From assembly GCA_020747015.1 (NCBI GenBank), contig JAGTJM010000004.1, positions 372,001-436,000 on the forward strand: a stretch of DNA of 64,000 bases, read 5' to 3'. This DNA is from Pyrenochaeta sp. MPI-SDFR-AT-0127. Taxonomy: Eukaryota; Ascomycota; Dothideomycetes; Pleosporales; Cucurbitariaceae. Shown here piece by piece: positions 24,749-34,490 of this stretch (position 1 is the first letter of the stretch; each line of letters opens with the position of its first letter). The notes beneath the pieces were generated by a model. It was not told the DNA's origin, did no database searches, and was given only the letters and a program-made list of their open reading frames with translations. Position numbers and translations under genes: made by a program.

Positions 24749-25348
24749 CGCAAACGTCCTTAAGACTGTCAAATTGTGCAACACGAGATCTCGCCGAAAC
24801 TCTCTGCATTCCATCGTACTTCTCAAACTGCAGATCGAATGGACATGCATCTAGCGGTTCGCTTACGCAGGTGAAATATGGTTAATGGTCCTGCAGAAAG
24901 TAGTACGGGTATGCTAAGAAAGGGGGCTGAATGCCAACGGGACGAAGACGCGAACAAGGTAGTGCTACAAGTAGTAAAAACTTGCTGTATCAATCGGTAA
25001 ACGGGTTAATGGGTTTAATTCAATCCGCTATCTTTGCGCTTATTGGGTCAAAGTGGCATTCTTCTGGACATGTGTGGGCAGGCACAGTTGAACTTCCGGC
25101 TATATATAGATACGGAAACGACCCGTTGTACTACCACACCTGCACATGATCAGTAAAGCTGAACCAACGAGCAGTTCACTGTCCATACAGGATGCATCGA
25201 AAAAATGATTCTTCGCTTTTCAAATGCGAACGAGAGTGCGAATTCGTAAGAGGGGCCTGCAGGCTTGTTTCCAAGTTTGCCGTCGATTCGAACGCCATTG
25301 ATGCCGATGATATGATACACATATATACACATTCGTACACTCGCTTGT
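24749..25348. other. Intergenic, about 0.6 kb
   Basis: This runs from the end of the uS12m gene to the promoter of the Cys-rich protein gene, both on the minus strand. Only short frames; no feature recognised. Confidence 0.35.
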
Positions 25349-26001
25349 TTATGCGGTCTTTGGTTTCTTTGTCCCGTACTTCGATCTCGATGTGATTCTG
25401 CTGCCAACACCTCCCTGTGATCTTGTTAGCACCTGCCCAGCCAATTATACTTATTGAGCTTACCAAATCCAATGCGCCTCTGACCAAATGATATTTTACA
25501 CCGGGACAATCCTGCGCACGCCCACCTCGTACCATGACGACCGAGTGCTGCTGCACATTGTGACCTGAGATAACAGTATTAGCTCCTACATCCCTTGATT
25601 TCCGCGTCGCACTTTGTCTATGACGTACCTTCTCCAGGAATATATGCCGTGATGACCTTCCCAGTACTCAATCGCACCCTCGCAATCTTCCTCTCTCCCG
25701 AATTTGGTTTCTTAGGCTTCGTTGTGCCAACCTTGAGGCATACGCCCTTGAGCTCAGGCCTATTCTTGAGTTGCGGCGACCGCAATTTTCGCATCTTCTG
25801 TGCTATCCTGCCCTGCCGCAAGACCTGGATCAATGTGCATTTGTGCGCTCGTGATGAGGGTGCAGGGCGGAAGAAGGGTGTTATCGAGGCATTTGGCAGA
25901 GCTGCAGCGGCAATTGAGGGTCGAGCTGGGCGTAAGGCCGATATTGGGGAGCGTGTGAGGAGGGACGGCCGTACGAGGCGTCGGAGAAACGTGAGAGGCA
26001 T
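25349..26001 (-). CDS. mrps12: Mitochondrial ribosomal protein uS12m
   Basis: Three exons, 26001-25629, 25564-25464 and 25414-25349, 179 aa. Residues 1-60 are Arg/Ala/Ser-rich without acids (MPLTFLRRLVRPSLLTRSP), a mitochondrial targeting peptide. The rest is bacterial-type S12: KGVCLKVGTTKPKKPNSGER, KVITAYIPGEGHNVQQHS, VMVRGGRAQDCPGVKYH, ending SRSKYGTKKPKTA. It sits at the decoding centre of the mitochondrial small subunit. The start at 26001 is preferred over an in-frame ATG 63 bp upstream because that extension adds acidic residues and breaks the presequence. Confidence 0.93.
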
Positions 26002-27006
26002 GGCGGGCGTTGTGTCGTGTTGTCGCGGCTCCGCAGTGGACAAAAGTTCGAGATGGTCTGTCACGGATGACTAAGCCATTTGCCCAGAACTGACCTCTGA
26101 TTATCGAATTCTACAGTCTCCATTCCATCCAAGAGCGCAAATTTTATGTCCCGGCAGGAAAACACACGCCAGGTATAGCTTGACTACTCTTTGGTTTGCA
26201 AATCGCTAGCTGGGGGCTATCTGGATACACCTCATACAATTATCTTCTGGTCACTTTGAGAGATGGAGTGCGCGAGCCCCTCAACTCAGAGGCGTTGTCA
26301 AAAGTGATCACGTAATTCAAGTCTTTTGTACAACAATCGCCGATGTAGGGTTTGTAGTGTGGAACTATGCTGGAATGTTGGCCATGGCCATGCTCGACCG
26401 ATCGCTTGCTCCATGTTGAGAACCTCGACACTCGCTGCAGCCAGATTGGGCTAGCTTTCTCATAATGAAGACCCTGAAGTCGATGACTTATGCAACATTA
26501 CACGAGGTTCTCAGTAGCCCACTGAAACCGCAACTCAAAGCGTACCAGTAACCATGAGAGAACGCGGCGCTCTGGTCAGCTGAACAACCTCATTTGAATG
26601 TATGGAGACTTGCAATAGGCATAATCGCAATATTCAGCTCCAACTATGGTCGTCTAAGTTATGTCACCATTTACGAAGACCACATTCGGCTCGCCTTGCA
26701 TATTGGGCGTACAGAAGCACCCAGCTCGACACAAGAATGCCATCCACTCTCATAAGTATACTCGCCATATGTGACATTGAGCTTCACCTTCGTTTTACTC
26801 TTTTGTCCTTTCCCCAGTTTTCCAACCCTCGTACACTCGTTTGCATCGATCTTTGGCTACATTTGCACTTATTTCATTCGTTAAGGATCCTACCTTCCCC
26901 TGTTTTGCCCTCGTTTCCTACTGATTTTTGATCTTTTGGCATTCTTTGCTCCTTTGAGACCCTGCTTTTCTGATCTTTTAAACAATTCTCCGTCCCTTTA
27001 GCTATC
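26002..27006. promoter_or_regulatory. Divergent promoter region of uS12m and the WSC gene
   Basis: 1.0 kb between divergent starts. From about 26,780 to 27,006 the plus strand is strongly pyrimidine-rich (many CTTT and TCC runs), a leader type common just upstream of highly expressed fungal genes. No ORF of note. Confidence 0.45.
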
Positions 27007-28061
27007 ATGAGAGCCATTGGCTACTTGTTAGCCGGGGCAGCTGTGTTCTCGGGGCTTGCTTTCGGTCTTGATCCAGCTGCGAATGCCAATCTTCCCAACG
27101 GCTGGAGATACAAAGGATGCTATTCGTACGTGCCTTGCATATCTCTACTCTTGCCAGCTCTAATATTTGACAGCGACAAGCCCTACAATTATCTAGCTTT
27201 CTCTGATCCTCCGAGCCCTTCCTATGGCGTTCCCGCCCAGCCTCGTACTTTGAACGGATACTACATTAAGATGACTCCGAACGGTGGTCTTCTCTGTGTC
27301 AACAAATGTGTTTCATTGGGGTTCAAATATGCCGCTACCAATGATGACCAGTGCTGTGCGTTTGCTTCTCTGTCGCTGCTTGTAGCCCTGTCGTCCTGGA
27401 ACTAACGCCATACTCAGGGTGTGATAATGCTATCGCCGCAAATGGCACCAACACTGGGCTCTTTGTTTCGTGGGGTGTGCCAGACGCAAACAACAACAAC
27501 TGCCAAACAGGCTGTAGAGGCAATCTTGGCGAGGCATGTGGATTTAGTCCTCTTGTCGGTACCAACTCACAGCGTCTCTCTCTTTACGAATACATTGTAA
27601 GTGGTGTTCTATTTCTGTTGAATGTCTGTGTGCTTGGGCCCAAACATCTGAACGAATGCATCCGATCCTTCTCTCGCAACACGAACCGAGATTACGATAA
27701 GCGTACAAACGAAAGGAACATAGAGGAAGGCTACGAGAAGGCAATAGAACGAAATTTCTGTCATTTCTGTGACAAGTTAATCAAATTTGATGGTGCAGAG
27801 TCTTGGAGTGAGGACGTGGAAACGATTAAATTTTTGCAGGGAAGGCTTGTGTTTACGAGAGTTATTGTTTCAGGCATCGCTTATCAGCTCATTTCGATAG
27901 AATTCGATTCAGATCTATTCTTTCAAATTCAAACATTTTCTACCACCAAGTTGCCTATATTGACTTGCTTTTTTGGCTCCAATTGCTCCATTTCAGCGAA
28001 GATGAGAGCCTTTGATTTTAATGGATGTGGGCCAGAGCACTATTTGATCCGTCGCGAATAG
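27007..28061 (+). CDS. Secreted WSC-domain protein (C-terminus uncertain)
   Basis: Exons 27007-27125, 27174-27355 and 27418 onward. A signal peptide (MRAIGYLLAGAAVFSGLAFG) is followed by one WSC domain with its regular Cys pattern: WRYKGCYSD, LLCVNKCVSLGFKYAA, DDQCWCDNAI, NNNCQTGCRGN, EACGF, ending RLSLYEYI. WSC domains bind polysaccharides and occur in fungal wall sensors and secreted lectins. Intron 1 is 48 bp and lacks a stop. After LSLYEYI at 27596 there is a perfect GTAAGT donor, yet the frame stays open to 28061, adding 155 residues of unrelated, charged sequence. Either the true protein ends through a short last exon, for example after the TTTTTGCAG at 27831-27839, or it carries this tail. 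Confidence 0.75.
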
Positions 28062-28448
28062 GAATGATGTATATCGAATCTATATACGCAATCTGAAGAA
28101 TGATAAATAAAGCAATGTCCAGTGACGGCAGTATGGCCACAGTCGGTGGAAATGCACCACTGTACTCACTGCACATTCACATGGGCTTTGTTAGGCAGCA
28201 TGCCTCAACGGCGTCAATAAAATCCCAGTCGCCGAATTTTACAAACTGAAAATCAAAGTCTAAGGATGTAAAGTCATGAGTTTGCAAATTTGCTTACTCA
28301 AGGATTTTTTTTACTTTCTATGGAAATTTGATTAAATCTATTAATACGCTAAGAGGTCATAATGCCTCGTCTTCATTACTGAGAAGAGCAAACCTAACGG
28401 GAGAAGCCTGATACTTGAATCAGTGTGCATATTTTTCAATGCAATTAC
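28062..28448. other. Convergent intergenic, AT-rich
   Basis: 387 bp, AT-rich (long A/T runs near 28,300-28,345), between the WSC gene and the pepsin-like gene, which converge. No gene seen. Confidence 0.4.
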
Positions 28449-30219
28449 TTAGACCTCATGTTCCGCTGCCATCCGAGGTAATGTTTTGCTCGAATGAATA
28501 GTCTCACTCAGTCCCATTGGTCTTTCATCCAATAATCGACCATCATTCTCCTCGTCCACCTTCCGAAACACCTCATGCACCAGGCCCCTTCGCGGATTGT
28601 CATTATTATTATCACTTCTTCCGCTCCGATTACTCATTGCGCGATTAGGGGAAGGAGACGGAAACGTAGTGCCATCACGCAACGACATGACGGAAGGGAG
28701 TGGAGCCTGGAGCGGCAGCTCTAGGCTTTTGTTCTCCGAGGAAGTTTGTGTGGGGACACGTTCACAGAGCGGATTGGCCGATGCCGTGGTTGCTGCTTCG
28801 CTTTCTCCGCGGGAGTACCGCAAATTGGTGTTTTGTTTACGCGCGCGTAGATACAAGAACAGGCCGACGAGGAGGAGCGTACCAACTATGGAACCGACAA
28901 TTGCTCCAGCTAGGAGCGCAACTTGGGACTTCTGCTTCGTGATGGGCAAGACACGGCACACCTGCTTGATCTTTGCGTCCGCGCCCTTGGGGTCGGCTGG
29001 TGCGACGACCGCGGGTGCCAATTGGAAGTTCCGCGCATCAGGGTCGACCACAAGGTAATTTTGGGTGAAGAAAGGGAGACCCAGGGTTCCTAACGTGATC
29101 GATCCTGTTTGGTTCGTCACGGCCATGTTATACACTGTAGCGTTATCCACTTCTAGGACACCTACAGCGTTATACGCCCGTGGTCGATTGTAAAGCTCAC
29201 TTGCCGGAATGACTGTTTTGTACGTGGCAACTGAAGGTTTCGATGCATCTTTGAGTGGAACACCCATATCAGAGATTGTAATGGTGATAGTACCCACAGG
29301 AGCGGTCGCGGCGGGAAGTTCGAAACGACGCGATGTTTTATTCCACACGGCGGTCTTTTCTGCACTCGCCAGATTTTGTAGCATCTGTGCTGGGAGTTTG
29401 AGATCTGAGGAGAAAGGATCGAGATTTACGATGAGTGTCTCCGTGGCGTCCGAAAAAAGGTTCGTACTCTTACCGCCAACATCGTACGTTATAGCTGTGA
29501 GGATGGCGCAAGTTGGACAATCAGAGAACATAGGAAAGGTGGTTGCGGCGCTCTTGAGCCTGCTTTCGTCGTAACCACCAATGACGAGCAGGCCGTCTTG
29601 TGGAGTTTCCTCAGATTCGGATCCAACCCATAATCCATACGTCCTAGAAGAAGCTTGGCCAGAGTTGACGAGGTGATTCAAGAAAGTTGAGTTCATTCCC
29701 AAGGGCAGAGTTGCTTTCGAGTTTGGCTCGTTCTCCATGAAGGTATCTGCGCTGGCTATGATTACTTAGTAGTGTAGATACATACTCTTGTTCAATCGTG
29801 AACTCACTGTCCGTAGAGCCATTGGTATATATAGGAAAGGGTGAAAACTTGTTGGCCGTCGGCTTTAGGCCAAAGGTTACCGCATCGTCGAAAAAGACAT
29901 ATGAGCTCGCCAGCGCTAGGTCAACAGTATCTCTACTGCCTCCCCAGATTGAGTAACCAACCTGTGCGAATGAGGTCGAAGTAGCACTGTCGTATATACC
30001 ACCAAGCTGGCCAATGCAGCTACTGTTCTTAGCTGCTACGCATTCCGCCGCATTGTTCAAGAACAAGTTGTTTGAAAGTGTCGATGGCGTCAAAGAGAAC
30101 GGCTGTGGAGGTGTGCCAACTGAGAACGAGATGCCCCTAGATAAAATCGTGCCGGCTGCGGAAACTGAGTTGTTCGTCCAGGGTAAAAGCAATGGCACAG
30201 AGCCATTCGAGCAGGCCAT
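28449..30219 (-). CDS. Membrane-anchored pepsin-like protein lacking canonical catalytic motifs
   Basis: Exons 30219-29808 and 29755-28449 (52-bp intron), 572 aa. The fold is that of an A1 aspartic protease: ISFSVGTPPQPFSL near the N-terminus, YGLWVGSESEETPQDGLLVIGGYD in the middle lobe, and GSITLGTLGLPFFTQNYLVVD near the end. A transmembrane helix (VALLAGAIVGSIVGTLLLVGLFLYL) and a 120-residue Ser/Asn-rich cytoplasmic tail follow. The first D-T/S-G site is replaced by TPSTLSNNLFL, and the second reads LDPFSSDLKLP with Asp kept but Gly lost. It is therefore probably not a protease but a binding or sensor protein. No signal peptide is visible at the chosen start (MACSNGSV), so an upstream 5' exon may exist. 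Confidence 0.75.
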
Positions 30220-32425
30220 CGCAACCTGAATACCTTCAAAGAACGTTCAATCTGGCGTCGTGAATATGTAGGAGAGTTCGCATAACATTGGCATTTCTAG
30301 GAGTCAGCGACTTGGCCACGAGGTTCCTGATATGGAAAACAGGACAACCATGGACTGTCAGTTTGATCGCTCGCATGGGTGCAGGGGCTCCAAGTTTGGG
30401 TCGGGCTGCGATGGCTGGGGCCTAAGAGTGGACAGGTAGAAGTTCCATGGGCTTCGTACCAGAGTTTTTGTTCTGTACATCTGTCTAATTCTTTAACAAA
30501 TAGTTCTTGGATTCAGACTTCTAGTTGTCTCGACTCTGTCTCTCCTGTTTCTGACTTTCCAAGACGATGACATGTCTGGAACATCATCTAGACCTTGTGC
30601 TTTACGCATGTCGTTGATACTTCACGACATGGACGACGGCAGCTCCTGGTACGATCTGCCTCACAAAAAGGGCCTCTTGTGGGGTATGAATGGTGTTGAA
30701 AAAGTTGGCATTCGGACCGTCCTCTTCGGAACAATGGTAGCCATGTGCCTTCCCGCACATCGAGCCAATCAGCGTTCTAGCATTCTTCGCGGCCCCTGAG
30801 GAAAGCTTTGGCATTTGCAACAATCATGCGGATCTCAATCGCCTCATTGACGATCCCGCCGATCTTGTTGCCCAACTTGTGATTCCATTCACACCTCGGC
30901 TACCTTTAGTCCCGCACGCATCACAGTACTTGGCTGCCACCATTTTTCGTCAAGCGCCACGGAACTCTAGGTTTTTTTTTTAAGAAAGGCTTAATTCTAA
31001 GAGTTATAGCCCTTCCTGTACAGAGTGTAATCAAGGACTCTTTGAGTAGGAAGCATAAGGTACTTTTTAAACGGCACTTACCTCGGACTCTACATCATTT
31101 GAGAAAATCCTATCTATCATATACTAACAGGTTGATTCTGCTTTGGAGGTGAGGTTATCTGTAAAGATTGTGTCCATGATCCGAAGCACGTTGTCCACGT
31201 ACGTCATGCCGACATGAGATATCACAATACTTTCAGTATCTCTACTTGACGGGGCCTTGCTAAATTTGCCGAGCAGGGTTGTCTTCTGCATGAGTCGATT
31301 AGTAACATTGGGTGCAAGGATTGTGCCTGATTCGACTAGTCTAGAAACTAGCAGTATATTTTTCGATCATCTTGAACGAAGATCTGACTCGCGAGCGCCT
31401 TGGCCGCCTGTCACAAGGCGGCACAAGGACAGCCTCCATGAATTGCAAATCCTGGTATACAAACCGTCCCAGAATCGGTGCAATTGACAGGGCAAAGCTT
31501 GAGAAAAAGGTTGTGTTCTCTTGACTAGAATTGTTGCGTAAAGACGAACTAGAGTTGTTTGGTATTTCCTGTCAGGCCAAACAGTGTAAGAGAAGATGAT
31601 GCTGTTACAATCATCAGTAACTCACCTATGACGCAGATCAATTGGGATCATGATGGTTAGCCAAGTATTGCGGTCATCTCAGTGATATTCCTCGAAAAGC
31701 ACGGTGGAGGCTGTCAAGCTGGTGAGTGTTGGAAACACAAATGAGGAGGAACAGGAACAAGGCCGTTGTTGAGGATGTTACGAAGGACTTGAAGGAAAGA
31801 ACAATAGCCGATCGATGCATGTTAAGAGACACGTGAAGAGGTGCAAGGGTCAACAAGAACAATCTAGGGCAAGGAAGCTCTGGTGAAGAGCAAGAGTTTC
31901 GAGCCACGACCGAGTGTGGACTAGGAGAAGAAGCCCAAGCTATAGGCTGTGGGCAATGGGGACATCAGCCTTGAATGACGCGGCTTAGGGAAAGCTGTGT
32001 TCTGAACCACTGACAAAGTAATTTGATTAGTTCTCCACCAACGCAAATGGTCGCAGGCACACCTAAGCATCCCACGACTCTGGGGCTTCCATGGCCATAG
32101 GGATTCTAATGTTCCTTTGGACCTAAATTTAAGCCCTTGTTCTCTATGGGAAGACCGGACCCACTAAAGTCTATTTCAGCTTTTGCACCTGAGCAAACAA
32201 AGGTTTCAATCTGAGCAGTAACTAAGCAGCCTGAGCTTGTGGCGGTGCAATCCTAACTGGTGTCCCAGATTCATGCCATTCGTGTGCTTTTGCAGCGGCC
32301 GAGCTGGCGTAGATGGCAATGGCTTGTCTCTTTCTCGTGACCTCCTTTACTATTTACAGCCAGAATTCCAGCTACGCAGCGACCATCCAATGCTGAAGTG
32401 CAACAGTGTATCGATGGTCTAGTAC
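30220..32425. other. Intergenic, 2.2 kb, nothing recognised
   Basis: Scattered short frames on both strands, none with a domain. A T-homopolymer lies near 30,971. It should include the promoter of the pepsin-like gene at its left end and the 3' UTR of the aspartyl-tRNA synthetase gene at its right end. Confidence 0.4.
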
Positions 32426-34223
32426 CTAAGGCAGTACTCTATTCGGATCGCGTGGGAATAAGGAAGTCATCCGAATGTTAGGAAGACCGAGATAGAATTG
32501 TACAATCCGCTCTAGGCCGATTCCGCCTCCACCATGGGGAGGACATCCAAACTTGAAGCCTTCAACATAATCACGCAGACCATCCGCGTCTGGACTCATT
32601 CCCTGTTCTCGGATCCTCTCGATGAGGAGATCGTGGATATGAATACGTTGCGCGCCAGAGAGAATCTCCTGTCCACGCATAAACATATCATAGGAGTTTG
32701 AGTAACTCTTGTCCTTCTTGGAAGGCATAGTGTAGAAAGGACGCACAGCACTGGGAAACTGGTCGAGAGTATAGAAGTCGGAATTATACTAGTAGCTTGT
32801 TAGCTGGACAGTCTACAGGTTGTATCTGTATAGAGTGTACCTTCTCAAGAATAAGTTGACCTAGTCTCTTCTCCTGAGGAGTTGTGAGGTCGTCATAATC
32901 ACCCACAGTTTCACCAGCCTCCCGCAACATCTTAATACCCTGAGAAAACTCGATTCGAGGGATATTCGAAAGTTCTGGAAGCTTGAATGGTTCTACGGCG
33001 TAGACCTTCCGTATAAGCTCAGTTTCCTTGCTGTATCTCTCGTTCAAGCCGTTGAATATGAAAAGCATAAGCTTCTCAAGTATGTCAACTACTTCATGGT
33101 AATCCTCTAGGATTTCCATTTCCATGTCGAGGCCAGTAAACTCTGTTGCTCAGTCAGTTTGGATTCTCGCGGCCTCATCGGCGTATCATCAAAGCTGCTT
33201 CTGAGGATCAGCGCATAATACTTACCAGTCAAATGTCTAACTGTGTTGGAGTTCTCTGCGCGAAAGACCGGACCTATCTCCATCACCCTCGGGAACCGAC
33301 TCTGGATAGCCATCTGTTTGGCCAGTTGCGGACTCTGAGCGAGATAAGCATTTCTTTGGAAATAGTCGAGACGAAACACGCTGCTTCCACCTAGCTGAGT
33401 TAGTTGTGTTTGGATTACAAGCCGAAAACTCACCTTCAGTCGGCGCGCCCATTATCTTGGGGGTATGGATACGGATAAAGCCATGAGAGCGGAGGAATTC
33501 TTGAAATAAACAATCAACGCCATCTTTAATGAGGAAGATACAGTGGTTGAGTTTGGCTCGCAAGTCGAGTACACGATTATTGAGCCTCGTATTCAGTGAC
33601 ACCAGAGGTTGGGCTTGGCTGCCTTCCGTACTAGGATCCTTGTCTTCTGAAGGGAGCGGCCTTTCTGAGTCCGCTGGTTGTAATGGTAGCGGCAACTGTG
33701 CTTTAGATACGATGTAAATTCTCCTCGCATGAAGTTCGAAATCTTGAATTGTTGTACTCTGAATCTTTTCGCTCGTTCTCTTAACAATGCCAGAAACAGT
33801 ACAAATTGACTCAGGGGGGATGTTGACGGCAAATTTGATCATGGGCCTAGAAACGTATCCGGAAGTCTCAGCGACAACCATCTGAATGGACTCCAGGCCT
33901 TGACTCAGTGTAAGAAATGCAAGCTTTGCGGATTGTGAGCGGGTGTTGGCCACAGAAACCCGAAAGACACATTCTTGGTCTTCGTGCTCTTCGATATTGC
34001 GAAGCTGGATCCATTTATCGATAGCAGTTTGCGGATAGAGATTGTCTCCTTCACCGTAGTTTTCAGCAGCAGAATCATCTACTACTTCTTGTTGTCGGAG
34101 CTCAAGTTGTTGCTGCTCTAGAAGGGCACTTCTCTCAGCTTTCTTCTTAGCTTTTTCGGCTTCCTTTGCGGCTTTTTTGAGCGCATTTTTGCTTGGTTGT
34201 GTCGAAGGTTCTGGTTCTGCCAT
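32426..34223 (-). CDS. dps1: Aspartyl-tRNA synthetase, cytoplasmic
   Basis: Four exons, 34223-33434, 33390-33226, 33142-32841 and 32788-32426, 539 aa. An N-terminal Lys/Ala/Glu-rich extension (KNALKKAAKEAEKAKKKAER), typical of the eukaryotic cytosolic enzyme and thought to bind tRNA, leads into an OB-fold anticodon-binding domain (residues about 75-200). The class IIb catalytic domain follows: IHTPKIMGAPTEGGSSVF, motif 2 VFRAENSNT, EFTGLDMEM, and motif 3 GGGIGLERIVQFYLGLPNIR, ending SLFPRDPNRVLP. It charges tRNA-Asp. No mitochondrial presequence. An in-frame ATG 24 bp upstream is less likely as the start. Confidence 0.95.
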
Positions 34224-34490
34224 GTTGGAGTTGCGTCTCACTAACAAAGTGTTGGGGGTAGGATGTCGAAGGTGGGGTGTTGAAGGTGAAGTACTGAAAG
34301 TGAGTCAACGATGTGGAAAACTTGGTGTGCGTGGGGTAATCACGTGATTGATGACATCAAGCCAATTAGGCAGTATCAGTCGCTTAGCGCACCTGACCCC
34401 AGCAAACTGGCTTCATCAACTTGGTTACGTCTTTCGTGTATTTCCGACAAAACCCACTTCTGATCTATCAAGCTTGCATATCTCATCATC
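34224..34490. promoter_or_regulatory. Divergent promoter, dps1 and the finger/exonuclease gene
   Basis: 267 bp between divergent start codons. It contains a CACGTGAT element near 34,342. No further motif seen. Confidence 0.35.
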
